Of a DNA stretch of 64,000 nt, positions 46,095 through 55,244 are shown piece by piece. This stretch comes from an uncultured Flaviramulus sp. (lineage in GTDB: Bacteria > Bacteroidota > Bacteroidia > Flavobacteriales > Flavobacteriaceae). The position numbers and the translations under genes are program-made. The notes beneath the pieces are model-generated. The model ran no database searches, had not been told where the DNA came from, and was given only the letters and a program-made list of their open reading frames with translations. Each line of letters begins with the position of its first letter. The stretch's first letter is position 1. The stretch covers positions 1 through 64,000 of the forward strand of contig CANLXL010000005.1 in assembly GCA_947495125.1 (NCBI GenBank). The letters run 5' to 3'.

Positions 46095-46110
46095 TTAAAA
46101 ACTTAAGATT

Positions 46111-46410
46111 ATGGGACCTATAAAATTTACTTTAATTAAGAGATTACCAAGAAATAAAAGGTTTAATTATACGCCGCGATATTACAATGGGAAAGAAGAT
46201 ACGGATGAATTAAAATATGCAACAAAGTTTGATGCCTATGCTGAAAACTATAATAAAAATGACTTTTCAGGACATTGGTATGAAAGCAGAATAAATAGTA
46301 GAAACAGAGGTAATTCAGGGCTTAATAAAACAATAATAATTTTAGTTTTACTTTTTGTTCTAATTTTCCTTTTTATAATCGATTTCGATTTATCTATTTT
46401 CTTTTCTTAA
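46111..46410 (+). CDS. Small tail-anchored membrane protein
   Basis: The 99-residue protein has a basic, aromatic N-terminus (MGPIKFTLIKRLPRNKRFNY), a charged middle and one C-terminal helix (IIILVLLFVLIFLFIIDF). Its architecture parallels the preceding 86-residue gene. It ends 6 bases before mutL. Function unknown. Confidence 0.65.
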   Translation: MGPIKFTLIKRLPRNKRFNYTPRYYNGKEDTDELKYATKFDAYAENYNKNDFSGHWYESRINSRNRGNSGLNKTIIILVLLFVLIFLFIIDFDLSIFFS

Positions 46411-46416
46411 TCATAT

Positions 46417-48267
46417 ATGGCAGATATTATACAGCTATTACCAGACCATGTAGCTAATCAAATAGCCGCTGGAGAAGTTGTACAACGACCATCCTCAGTG
46501 GTCAAAGAATTAATTGAAAATGCCATTGATGCCGAAGCCTCTTCAATAAAGCTCATAATCAAAGATGCGGGAAAAACACTGATCCAGGTTATTGATGATG
46601 GTAAAGGTATGAGTGTAACCGATGCACGTTTGAGTTTTGAGCGCCATGCAACTTCAAAAATAAGGACTGCAGATGATTTATTTCGATTGAATACCAAAGG
46701 ATTTCGGGGTGAAGCCTTAGCTAGTATTGCGGCTATCGCGCATGTGGAGTTAAAAACAAAACAAGAGCATGATGATGTTGGGCATACTATTATTATTGAA
46801 GGCAGTAAGGTGGTATCTCAAGATGTTGTAGTCACACCAAAAGGAACCTCTATTGCTGTAAAAAACCTTTTTTTTAATATACCGGCGAGACGAAATTTCT
46901 TAAAATCTAATACTGTAGAGTTGCGTCACATTATCGATGAATTTCACCGTGTAGCACTGGCACACCCGAAGATCAGTTTGGCGATGTACAATAACGGCAG
47001 TGAATCATTTAATTTACCTGTTAGTAATTACCGCCAACGGATCGTTAATATTTTTGGAAATAAAACCAATGAAAAACTGGTCCCTGTTGAGGAGGATACC
47101 GAAGTTCTTAAAATTTCGGGCTTTGTTGGAAAGCCTGAATTTGCTAAAAAAACTAGAGGTGAACAGTATTTTTTTGTAAATAATCGCTTTATAAAGAGTG
47201 CCTATTTAAACCATGCCATAGGCTCGGCATTTGATGGCTTGTTGAAAACCGGAACCCATGCCGGTTATTTTTTATACCTTAGTGTAGATCCGCAAAGTAT
47301 AGATATCAATATTCATCCTACCAAGACCGAAGTTAAATTTGATGACGAGCATACTTTATACGCCTTATTGCGTTCGGCTGTAAAGCATAGTTTGGGGCAG
47401 TTTAATATTGCTCCGATACTTGATTTTGAACGAGATTCGAATCTGGATGTTCCTTATAATTATAATAAGGATATTATTCATACACCAAAGGTTGAGGTAG
47501 ATAGTCATTTTAATCCCTTTCAAGAGGAAAAAAGTGCACCAACAGGACGCATGTCTTATAAAAAAGAACCGGCTGTAAGCTGGGAAAGTTTATATGTTGG
47601 CTTGGAATCAAAAGGCACAAAATCGCAACAAGATTTTAGCGAGGTGCATTTTGAAAGTGAAGAGTCTACAGCTTCTATGTTTGAAGATGATAAGCAAGTA
47701 GAGCAGGTTCATACTACGTATCAGCTTCATAAAAAGTATATAGTGAGTACGATAAAATCAGGAATGTTGTTAATCGATCAACATCGCGCGCATCAACGTA
47801 TATTATACGAAGATTTTCTTCAGCATTTAACGGTAAAGGAAGCCGCAAGTCAGCAATTACTTTTTCCGCTTCAGCTGCATTATTCAACTCAGGAAATATC
47901 GGTTATCGTACAATTAAAAGAAGATTTGGAACATACCGGATTTATATTTTCTAATATTTCTGAAGATACGGTTGAAATTAAGGGAGTCCCCATCGGTGTT
48001 CCCGAAAGCGAAGTGTCGATTATTCTGGAACAGCTGATCAGTGATGTTGAAAATGAAGTCCCCGATAGTAATTTTAGTGCTACCGATTTATTGGCAAAAT
48101 CGATGGCGAAAAGCTTGGCCATAAAAACCGGACAAGGCTTGCAAAAAGATGAACAGGAGCATTTGGTTAACAAGTTGTTTGCATGTAAAGAACCTAATGT
48201 ATCACCTACTAATAAGACCACATTCATTACGGTGAGTATTGATGAATTGGATAAAAAGTTTGTTTAG
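46417..48267 (+). CDS. mutL: DNA mismatch repair protein MutL
   Basis: MutL couples mismatch recognition by MutS to strand removal. The 616-residue protein has a full GHKL ATPase (ELIENAIDAEASSIKL, DDGKGM, ATSKIR, TKGFRGEALASIAAIAHV) at residues 1-340, a variable linker and a C-terminal dimerisation domain. The endonuclease motif DQHA(X)2E(X)4E reads DQHRAHQRILYE (about 452-463): the first acid (D), His and last E are kept but the middle E is Gln and the Ala is Arg. Nuclease activity is therefore doubtful; see findings. It follows two membrane-protein genes. Confidence 0.95.
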   Translation: MADIIQLLPDHVANQIAAGEVVQRPSSVVKELIENAIDAEASSIKLIIKDAGKTLIQVIDDGKGMSVTDARLSFERHATSKIRTADDLFRLNTKGFRGEALASIAAIAHVELKTKQEHDDVGHTIIIEGSKVVSQDVVVTPKGTSIAVKNLFFNIPARRNFLKSNTVELRHIIDEFHRVALAHPKISLAMYNNGSESFNLPVSNYRQRIVNIFGNKTNEKLVPVEEDTEVLKISGFVGKPEFAKKTRGEQYFFVNNRFIKSAYLNHAIGSAFDGLLKTGTHAGYFLYLSVDPQSIDINIHPTKTEVKFDDEHTLYALLRSAVKHSLGQFNIAPILDFERDSNLDVPYNYNKDIIHTPKVEVDSHFNPFQEEKSAPTGRMSYKKEPAVSWESLYVGLESKGTKSQQDFSEVHFESEESTASMFEDDKQVEQVHTTYQLHKKYIVSTIKSGMLLIDQHRAHQRILYEDFLQHLTVKEAASQQLLFPLQLHYSTQEISVIVQLKEDLEHTGFIFSNISEDTVEIKGVPIGVPESEVSIILEQLISDVENEVPDSNFSATDLLAKSMAKSLAIKTGQGLQKDEQEHLVNKLFACKEPNVSPTNKTTFITVSIDELDKKFV

Positions 48268-48396
48268 AAAGAAGATAGGATATAGAAAACAGAAGGTGGA
48301 GTATGGAGCGTCTATCCTACAATTCACTCCAGATAGCTATCAAGAGGAAGTGAAATCTAAGGGTTTCATTAATTATTAAAAAGAAAGATTAAAAAT

Positions 48397-49155
48397 ATGA
48401 TGAGGATTTCAGATACCGTTAAACATTTAATAATCATTAATGTGATTATGTTTGTTGGGACTATAGCTATAGGCGATGGCGTTTTATTTAATGAATGGTT
48501 TTCGATGTATTTTCCTAAAAATAAATCTTTTGAGTCCTGGCAAATAATTACACATATGTTTATGCATGGTGGTCCTTCACATATTTTGTTCAATATGTTT
48601 GCGTTATGGATGTTCGGCACGCCCGTGGAGCAGTATTTAGGAAGTAAAAAATTCTTGTTTATTTATATATCAGCAGGGCTGGGAGCTGTAAGCCTACAAT
48701 TATTATACTCTTATTTTATGTTTCAGAGCAATTTATCAATATTGAATGAAGCAGGGTTTGATACCGCCCAGATATTGGAAACGTTAAATTCTGGATTTGG
48801 AATGAGAGATACCCGTTGGGATGCCTTACTTCAAGGAGATAGATTAAAGGATTTTTTAGAAGCCTTCAATGTACCGATGGTGGGTGCGTCAGGCTGTATT
48901 ATGGGTATATTAGTCGCCTTTGGAATGATGAACCCGAATGCCGAACTCATGCTGATTTTTTTACCGATTCCAATTAAAGCCAAATACTTTATTCCGGGAA
49001 TTATTATTTTGGATTTGATTTCAGGAATTACGGGTCAATCTTTTTTCAGCCCGAGTAATACAGCTTATTTCGCGCATGTTGGAGGTGCACTGGTAGGCTT
49101 TATCATCATGTGGTACTGGAAAAAAACACAGTTTAATAAAAACCGTTGGGATTAA
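48397..49155 (+). CDS. Rhomboid intramembrane serine protease (first copy)
   Basis: The 252-residue protein has six helices, the L1-loop segment HMFMHGGPSHILFNMFALW, catalytic serine in VGASGCIMG (near 168) and His in AYFAHVGGALVGF (near 229). It should cleave membrane proteins within the bilayer; substrates are unknown. An insert of about 50 residues lies between helices 3 and 4 (SNLSILNEAGFDTAQILETL). Its stop overlaps the ATG of the second rhomboid (TAATG). Confidence 0.92.
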   Translation: MMRISDTVKHLIIINVIMFVGTIAIGDGVLFNEWFSMYFPKNKSFESWQIITHMFMHGGPSHILFNMFALWMFGTPVEQYLGSKKFLFIYISAGLGAVSLQLLYSYFMFQSNLSILNEAGFDTAQILETLNSGFGMRDTRWDALLQGDRLKDFLEAFNVPMVGASGCIMGILVAFGMMNPNAELMLIFLPIPIKAKYFIPGIIILDLISGITGQSFFSPSNTAYFAHVGGALVGFIIMWYWKKTQFNKNRWD

Positions 49156-50048
49156 TGACGACACTCTCTCAAGATATCAAAGATAAACTGGGACGACTTA
49201 ATATACTGGAGAACATCATAGTAATTAATGTCGGGATCTATCTGGTTGGTCTAATTTTAGGTAATGTTTTGAATTTACCAAAAGAATCAAGTTTGAATTG
49301 GTTGGCTTTACCAAGTAATTTTTCTGATTTTATACTTAAACCATGGGCCATTATTGGCTATGCCTTTGCACATTATGATTTTTTGCATATCCTTTTTAAT
49401 ATGGCATGGCTCTACTTTATTGGCCGTATGTTTTTAAATTTATTTAATTCTAAAATGGCTCTTAATGTTTATTTTCTGGGAGCGATTTTCGGAGGCTTAT
49501 TGTTTATGCTATGTTATACTTTGTTCCCTTCTGTATTTCAGTTGAATTCCAGATTGGTTGGTGCATCGGCAGCTGTTAGGGCTTTATTTATTTTTTTATG
49601 CGCCTATATGCCTAATCAGGATCTTCGTTTTTTTACGTTTAAACTGAAGCTTTGGTATATTGGAGTGGCGATCGTTGTGCTTGATGTGTTTGGCGTTATT
49701 GCCGGTATAAAAGATCCTATACAAGGGAATGCCGGAGGTAATTTGGCACATCTTGGAGGAGCATTATTGGGCTATTTTTATGCAAAGCAGTTATTAAAAG
49801 GACATGATATAGGAAAAGGTTTTGAGCGCGCGATGGACTATATTGCTAATCTGTTCAAAGGATTGAAAAAAGCACCGCTAAAAACAGTTCATAAAAGTAA
49901 AAGTAAAGTCGGTGGCTATACTAAAGGTGATTTTAATCAGTTTAACAATCAGAAGAAGATTGATATTATTTTAGATAAAATCAGTAAAAGCGGTTACGAT
50001 AGTTTGACTGCCGAAGAAAAAGAGTATTTATTTAGAGCAGGAAAGTAG
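49155..50048 (+). CDS. Rhomboid intramembrane serine protease (second copy)
   Basis: From ATG 49155, which overlaps the previous stop by one base, the protein has about 297 residues. It keeps FAHYDFLHILFNMAWLYF, Ser in LVGASAAVRAL, and His in NLAHLGGALLGY, with a long basic C-terminal tail (KSKSKVGGYTKGDF..., ending LTAEEKEYLFRAGK). The tail is not present in the first copy and resembles the C-terminal segment found in rhomboids of this phylum. Paired copies suggest a heteromeric or a divergent substrate role. Confidence 0.9.
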   Translation: MTTLSQDIKDKLGRLNILENIIVINVGIYLVGLILGNVLNLPKESSLNWLALPSNFSDFILKPWAIIGYAFAHYDFLHILFNMAWLYFIGRMFLNLFNSKMALNVYFLGAIFGGLLFMLCYTLFPSVFQLNSRLVGASAAVRALFIFLCAYMPNQDLRFFTFKLKLWYIGVAIVVLDVFGVIAGIKDPIQGNAGGNLAHLGGALLGYFYAKQLLKGHDIGKGFERAMDYIANLFKGLKKAPLKTVHKSKSKVGGYTKGDFNQFNNQKKIDIILDKISKSGYDSLTAEEKEYLFRAGK

Positions 50049-50084
50049 CCTCAATATCTTGGTGAACCAACTTCAAATGACGGA

Positions 50085-51113
50085 ATGAAAAAATTGAGTT
50101 TTATTAATAAAATCATTTATATCCTCAATATTATTGTGGCTCTTGCGCTTTTATTTTCTTATGCACTTCCGTTTTTACCACCAAAGACATTTTCAGTACT
50201 TTCAGTTATAAATTTAGGGATTTCCTTTTTTGTTTTAATCAATATACTATGCTTTGTATATTGGTTGATAAAACTAAAAAGGCAATTGATATTATCCTTT
50301 TTCGTCTTGTTTGTTGGTTATTTGTCTTTTGGCTCGTTATATAGGTTCTCGGGCTCGGAAGTTGCAGAAAAAGATCATAGTTTGAGAGTTATGAACTATA
50401 ACGTCAGGCTATTTAATTTATACGATTGGATACCCGAAAAGGGATTGGAATCAAAAATTGAAGACTTTATTAAAACAGAGTCTCCGGATATTTTAAGCAT
50501 ACAGGAATACCATCCGCATAAGAACATTGACTTGTCTTTTTTTAAATATAAATATGAATCTCTTTCCGGAAAAAAAACAAAATATGGACAGGCTATTTTT
50601 TCACAATATCCTATAGTAAATTCGGGTTCCATCGAATTTCCTGATACGGATAACAATGCTATTTTTTCCGATATTGTTAAAGGTAATGATACGATAAGAG
50701 TTTATAATCTTCATTTAGAATCGTTACATATTGATGCCAATGTTGAAAGTTTAAAACAAGAAGATTCGGAACGTCTGTTAAACCGCATTGGGTCAACCTT
50801 TAAAATGCAACAATTTCAAACGGAATTATTTTTAACGCACAAAGAGCAATGCCCCTATAAAATGATTATTTGTGGCGATTTTAATAACACGGCATTTTCG
50901 TATGTTTATCGAAAAATAAAAGGTGAATTAAACGATACCTTCAAAAGAGCAGGTAAAGGTTTTGGGCGTACTCACGATTTTAAATTTTTTCCGGTAAGGA
51001 TTGATTTTATTTTTTCCGATGAGGCATTTTCTATCGATGGTTTTAAAACCTATGATGAACACTATTCTGATCATTATCCTATTATGGCAGCTTTAAGTTT
51101 GAAAAAAGAATAG
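50085..51113 (+). CDS. Membrane-anchored endonuclease/exonuclease/phosphatase (EEP) family protein
   Basis: The 342-residue protein begins with about three hydrophobic helices, then an EEP domain from about 95: RVMNYNVRLFNLYDW, LSIQEYHPHK (metal Glu), IRVYNLHLES, CGDFNNTAFSYVYRKI (Asp-Asn pair) and YSDHYPIMAALSL (terminal His). This matches sphingomyelinase-like or DNase-I-like phosphodiesterases with a membrane anchor and the catalytic domain outside. The substrate is unknown. It follows the rhomboid pair by 36 bases. Confidence 0.87.
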   Translation: MKKLSFINKIIYILNIIVALALLFSYALPFLPPKTFSVLSVINLGISFFVLINILCFVYWLIKLKRQLILSFFVLFVGYLSFGSLYRFSGSEVAEKDHSLRVMNYNVRLFNLYDWIPEKGLESKIEDFIKTESPDILSIQEYHPHKNIDLSFFKYKYESLSGKKTKYGQAIFSQYPIVNSGSIEFPDTDNNAIFSDIVKGNDTIRVYNLHLESLHIDANVESLKQEDSERLLNRIGSTFKMQQFQTELFLTHKEQCPYKMIICGDFNNTAFSYVYRKIKGELNDTFKRAGKGFGRTHDFKFFPVRIDFIFSDEAFSIDGFKTYDEHYSDHYPIMAALSLKKE

Positions 51114-51176
51114 GGCTTTTTGCTATTTTCAGAGCTTGTTTAAGTTGGATACGCCTCTTGCAAGTGCATGAGTGAA

Positions 51177-51485
51177 TTACATGAACGAACAATCCACAAC
51201 ATCTGCAATCACATGGATGACCAAACCCAAACCGATTAACCGTGTTTTTTTGGGAAGCAATAAAAGCAAATATAAAATGATGGCATAGTAGGAGTGAAGT
51301 GGATGAAAATTAATACTACATCGATTAGGATCAAATATGGGATTTGCCAATAGGTGGTCTAAATCTATGAGCATGCCCGAAAGCATAATTAAAAAAGCAG
51401 CCTTCCAATTTGACCTGTAAAATAAAAGTGCTATAGCAAGTGGAACGAATATGTGGCATCCGTAATGTGCTAAAGTTTGCAACAT
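51177..51485 (-). CDS. DUF6122 family membrane protein
   Basis: The 102-residue protein has three to four helices with conserved polar residues (LAHYGCHIFVPL, MLIDLDHLLANPIFDPNRC, FHPLHSY), the signature of DUF6122. Histidines and aspartates in the loops suggest a metal site or a metal-dependent hydrolase-like role, but none is proven. The ATG overlaps the stop of the WbqC gene (TAATG). Confidence 0.82.
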   Translation of the reverse strand: MLQTLAHYGCHIFVPLAIALLFYRSNWKAAFLIMLSGMLIDLDHLLANPIFDPNRCSINFHPLHSYYAIILYLLLLLPKKTRLIGLGLVIHVIADVVDCSFM

Positions 51486-52108
51486 TATAATGTGGTTAGT
51501 GTTTGAGATTCTAGATAATTCAACGCATTAGGCCCTTCATTAAATAGCAGATCCAAGATGCTTAAATTACTAATAAAACCATGTTTGCTATGAAAAACCT
51601 GGGTGTACGAATCAAAGGTTTGTGGGCTTTCTTTTTTGGCATTAACTAAGTCTCTGTAATCTATAGTATCTTCCGGGCTAGATACGTAGCGCTCTGTTTT
51701 GAACATATTTAGCGCTAGTTGCAGACATTCGCAAGTGACTTCAAGGCATTTAAAATTGAAATCTAAAAGATAGTCCTCTTTCGAATGAAATAAAGGGTAT
51801 AACTCGTCTTCATAATATTCAAAGAATGGAGAGGTTTTGTAAGCTGAAAGCAAAGATTTCCAATGTAGACTTTGCCATTTGGTTTCATTAAAAATCTTAA
51901 CATCTCTGTATTTCTGACGGTTCTTTTGTGAATATATAACGGGAATATTTAATGATAGTTTGCCATTGGCGCCATATATGTAGGCGCGATTTCTGTAGGT
52001 CTGTTTTACAAAATTATCCTGAGCTTCAAACAAAACCGTTTTAGCCTTTACCATGGCTACAAAATGAGCAAGGTTTGGGAAGTATGTTGGATGGAGGATA
52101 ATGCTCAT
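51485..52108 (-). CDS. WbqC family protein
   Basis: The 207-residue protein has the WbqC-like start ILHPTYFPNLAHFVAMVKA and the conserved FVKQTYRNRAYIYG and NGKLSLNIPV segments. WbqC-like proteins are implicated in surface glycan assembly, but the biochemical role is unclear. It follows lepB, with a REP-like repeat between them, and overlaps the DUF6122 gene. Confidence 0.82.
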   Translation of the reverse strand: MSIILHPTYFPNLAHFVAMVKAKTVLFEAQDNFVKQTYRNRAYIYGANGKLSLNIPVIYSQKNRQKYRDVKIFNETKWQSLHWKSLLSAYKTSPFFEYYEDELYPLFHSKEDYLLDFNFKCLEVTCECLQLALNMFKTERYVSSPEDTIDYRDLVNAKKESPQTFDSYTQVFHSKHGFISNLSILDLLFNEGPNALNYLESQTLTTL

Positions 52109-52194
52109 TTGTTGGTGTCATTTCTGCCCTTCGCCTTCGACTAGCGCGAAAGATAAACTTAGGCAGGAATCTTATTAATCTGGTTTTAAGAGTG

Positions 52195-52220
52195 GATTCC
52201 TGCTTTCGCAGGAATGACAA
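52195..52220. repeat. REP-like palindromic repeat between lepB and WbqC genes
   Basis: ATTCCTGC-TTTC-GCAGGAAT is a perfect 8-bp inverted repeat followed by GACAA, a widely seen intergenic element in bacterial genomes; its translation gives the tell-tale SFLRKQES. A second, partly related stretch (GTCATTTCTGCC... to GGCAGGAATC) precedes it at about 52117-52171. The same type of element occurs at 24721-24746. Confidence 0.7.
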
Positions 52221-52227
52221 ATCTATA

Positions 52228-53811
52228 TTAACTATTAGCCTTTTTCCGAGCTCTCCACTTATTAAACCCAATCCAACCAAATAGTATAACTAAAAACGGA
52301 ATGAAGTACGAGGTTGCTTTTCCACTGCCACTTACCGTAGTAAAGAAACGCTCCCATCGTGGACTTTTTCCATCCCAGCTCATCCATATAAATACGGGTT
52401 TCCCTACTACATGATCGAATGGTACAAAGCCCCATGCTCTGGCATCTATGGAATTATGACGGTTATCTCCCATCATCCAATAATAGTCTTGTTTGAATGT
52501 GTAGGTACTCGCCACTTCACCATTAATAAAAATCTGATTACCTTTTACCTGCAAAGTATTATCTTCGTATTCTTCAATAACACGCTTATAAAGAGGTAGT
52601 ACTTCCAGGTTAATGTCGATAGTTTTGCCCGCTTCCGGAATGTAAAGCGGACCAAAGAAGTCAACGTTCCAATCATAAGCAGGGTCATGAGGAAAAATAT
52701 TTGGATCTCTACGACCTTTCTCATCTTTAATGGGAACAATATTGGCGACATTTGGGTGATTCTTAAACTTCGCTAAGGCTTCATCCGAAATGGCCGAAAA
52801 TCGGTACATATTATTGGCATTGGGTATAATGCCAAACCTATCTGTAATGTCGTAACGTTTTTTAAGAAACTGTGGGTTAAACTGATTGGTTTTGGGTTGC
52901 ACATAATAACTGAATTGTAAATGTGCTCTATCCGGCAATTCATTCTTCTTACCGTTTATATAAACGTAACCATCACGAACTTCTAAAGAGTCCCCGGGAA
53001 CACCTACACAGCGTTTTACCAGGTTTGTTTTCTTATCTATAGGTTTGTAGTAGTTTCTGTCCGGTCTGAAATCATTCATATCCAGCAAGGTATCGGCCGG
53101 TTGATTGAAAACGACGATCTCATTTCTGTCTATTTTTTCAAAACCTGGAAATCTTAAATAAGGTAGTTGTAATTTATTCGTCCATGAGGTTTTTCGTTTG
53201 GTAAAATCATCATTAAACAAATACGATTTCTTTTTAAGAAGCGGAATGGTATCATGAACCATAGGTGCTCCAACGGTAGTCATTGGTATTCTCGCACCAT
53301 AATGGAACTTACTAACAAATAAGAAATCTCCGACCAGTAGTGATTTTTCCAGTGATGACGAAGGAATGGTAAATGGTTGTATAAAATAAGTATGCACAAT
53401 CGTTGCGGCAACAATAGCAAATAAGATAGAGCTCGTCCATTCTCCGGCCCCGGTTTTGGGTTGTATATCCCTGTCTTTTACATGTTCGACTTCTGCAATA
53501 TAGTTTAGATAATAGTTGTAAAACCCTAAGGTCAATACAGCCAAAGCTGTATCGAGTCTTGAATTTTTTCCAAAACTTCTGGCTGTTTCTACCCAGACTA
53601 CGGCAAACATGATCAAGTTTACAATGGGTAAGAATAACAAAATAATCCACCACCAGGGGCGATTTATTATTTTCATTAAAACGACGCCATTGTAAACCGG
53701 TATAAAAGCTTCCCAGGCCTGTCTGCCCGCCTTAATATAAAGTTTCCATGTTCCTAAACCATGTATCACCTGTATAATCAGGATGAATATAAACCATTGC
53801 ATCAGTGTCAT
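52228..53811 (-). CDS. lepB: Signal peptidase I
   Basis: LepB cleaves Sec signal peptides. The protein is large, 527 residues, as is usual in this phylum. N-terminal helices (about 1-120; the leading region resembles DUF5684) precede the catalytic Ser (FTIPSSSLEKSLLVGDFLFV near 150) and Lys (NLVKRCVGVPGDSLEV near 262), with a long insert, and box E (MMGDNRHNSIDARAWGFVP near 453). A last helix lies near the C-terminus, before the basic RARKKANS. It is in the parA-parB-dapB operon. Confidence 0.93.
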   Translation of the reverse strand: MTLMQWFIFILIIQVIHGLGTWKLYIKAGRQAWEAFIPVYNGVVLMKIINRPWWWIILLFLPIVNLIMFAVVWVETARSFGKNSRLDTALAVLTLGFYNYYLNYIAEVEHVKDRDIQPKTGAGEWTSSILFAIVAATIVHTYFIQPFTIPSSSLEKSLLVGDFLFVSKFHYGARIPMTTVGAPMVHDTIPLLKKKSYLFNDDFTKRKTSWTNKLQLPYLRFPGFEKIDRNEIVVFNQPADTLLDMNDFRPDRNYYKPIDKKTNLVKRCVGVPGDSLEVRDGYVYINGKKNELPDRAHLQFSYYVQPKTNQFNPQFLKKRYDITDRFGIIPNANNMYRFSAISDEALAKFKNHPNVANIVPIKDEKGRRDPNIFPHDPAYDWNVDFFGPLYIPEAGKTIDINLEVLPLYKRVIEEYEDNTLQVKGNQIFINGEVASTYTFKQDYYWMMGDNRHNSIDARAWGFVPFDHVVGKPVFIWMSWDGKSPRWERFFTTVSGSGKATSYFIPFLVILFGWIGFNKWRARKKANS

Positions 53812-53878
53812 AATTGTATTTTTTTAATTCTGTTGTTAGTAGGTTTTACTAATAATCGTGTTACACATTTAATTTGTA

Positions 53879-54583
53879 TTAACCAATATTTAACACATCG
53901 TTCATTGTAAACACTCCGGTTTTGCCAATAATCCATTCGGCAGCTACGACTGCACCAAGTGCAAAACCTTGTCGGTTATGCGCTATATGTTCTATTGAAA
54001 TAGTGTCTACCTCACTCTCATACGCAACGGTATGTGTCCCCGGAACATTCTCAATACGCTTTGCCGTAATAGGAATGGTGTTTTCTCCCGCCTCTTCCAA
54101 TTTCCATTGATCGAAACCATCATGATTCGAAATGATATCTTTAGCCAAAGAAATGGCAGTTCCACTGGGAGCATCAAGTTTTTGCGTATGGTGAACCTCT
54201 TCCATACTCACGTTGTATTGCTTTAATGCACTCATCATTTTAGCCAGTGTTTTATTAAGCTCAAAAAATATGTTGACCCCCAAGCTGAAGTTTGAAGCAT
54301 ATATAAAGGCTCCTTGTTTTTCTTTGCATAAAGCAATGACGTTATCGTAATCTTGCAGCCATCCGGTAGTTCCAGATATAACGGGTACACGGTTATTTAA
54401 GCAATTGGAAATGTTATTAAAAGCCTCGGTAGGAACACTAAAATCGATGGCTACATCGGCTTTTGTGATATCGTAGTTTTTATCATCTTTATCTACAGTT
54501 AAAACGATATTATGCCCTCTTTTTATGGCAATTTGTTCAATGGTTTTCCCCATTCTCCCGTATCCTAGTAAAGCAATATTCAT
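53879..54583 (-). CDS. dapB: 4-hydroxy-tetrahydrodipicolinate reductase
   Basis: DapB makes tetrahydrodipicolinate in lysine/diaminopimelate synthesis. The 234-residue protein has the Rossmann motif GYGRMGKTIEQIA, DFSVPTEAF, SGTTGW, and the substrate loop HHTQKLDAPSGTAISLAKDI. Length matches the shorter DapB of Bacteroidetes. It is followed by lepB on the same strand with a 67-base gap. Confidence 0.95.
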   Translation of the reverse strand: MNIALLGYGRMGKTIEQIAIKRGHNIVLTVDKDDKNYDITKADVAIDFSVPTEAFNNISNCLNNRVPVISGTTGWLQDYDNVIALCKEKQGAFIYASNFSLGVNIFFELNKTLAKMMSALKQYNVSMEEVHHTQKLDAPSGTAISLAKDIISNHDGFDQWKLEEAGENTIPITAKRIENVPGTHTVAYESEVDTISIEHIAHNRQGFALGAVVAAEWIIGKTGVFTMNDVLNIG

Positions 54584-54623
54584 GTGCTATTTATGTATGG
54601 TTTGTTTAATGCCCGCTAAAGGC

Positions 54624-55244
54624 TCAAAATTTAAAATTTAAGGTTAATCCCAGATTACCTGTTGCATCGATCTCATTGATTTTATAATGTGGTGCCAGCG
54701 ATAAATTCTCATCGACATTGTATTGTAATAAATGGGCATCAACATTGGCGTCAATAATATTTAGGGCATAAATACCTATAGTCACTAAAAGCGAAACTTC
54801 TTTATTCTTTCTAAAAAATTTTTGACCGCGTTCCAGTCCTTCATCGGTTACTCTGGGTGATGTAAGCTTATTCCCTTGAGAGTCAAAATAAAACTCATCA
54901 TTTGTAAAACCTGCTAATCGGCTTTTGTAAGCATCACGATACCTGTTATATTCTTTATTATTGGTTGTATAAAAGTAGATACCTGTACCTAAAGCGGCAT
55001 AAACAATCGGGATTTTCCAATATTTTTTGTTATATGCCTGACCTAATCCGGGTAATACTGCCGAATAAAATGCTGCTTTTGCGGGCGATAAAGGGTTTAT
55101 GGGTTTTCTTATCTCAATCAGAGAATCTATAACAACTTCTTTAGGGAGTTTTCCTAACTTCTTATCCTCTTTTTTATCCTGAGCTAGTAAATGAAAACAA
55201 CCTATAAATAAAAATACACCCGCTATTAAAAGTTTATTTGGCAC
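54624..55244 (-). CDS. DUF5683 domain protein
   Basis: The 206-residue protein starts at GTG 55244, inside the end of parB (11-base overlap); no other start precedes the signal (LLIAGVFLFIGCFHLLA). The DUF5683 core is seen in SPAKAAFYSAVLPGLGQAYNKKYWKIPIVYAALG and TNNKEYNRYRDAYKSR, with membrane-associated helices. It is nearly always between parB and dapB in flavobacteria, and its function is unknown. Confidence 0.85.
   Translation of the reverse strand: MPNKLLIAGVFLFIGCFHLLAQDKKEDKKLGKLPKEVVIDSLIEIRKPINPLSPAKAAFYSAVLPGLGQAYNKKYWKIPIVYAALGTGIYFYTTNNKEYNRYRDAYKSRLAGFTNDEFYFDSQGNKLTSPRVTDEGLERGQKFFRKNKEVSLLVTIGIYALNIIDANVDAHLLQYNVDENLSLAPHYKINEIDATGNLGLTLNFKF

Noticed and set aside
48268..48396. 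Purine-rich stretch between mutL and the first rhomboid gene (AGAAAACAGAAGG)
   Set aside because: Considered as a copy of the repeat in the mutase gene, but the match is too short and imperfect.
52041..52280. 79-codon minus-strand frame containing SFLRKQES
   Set aside because: It is a translation of the intergenic repeats, not a gene.
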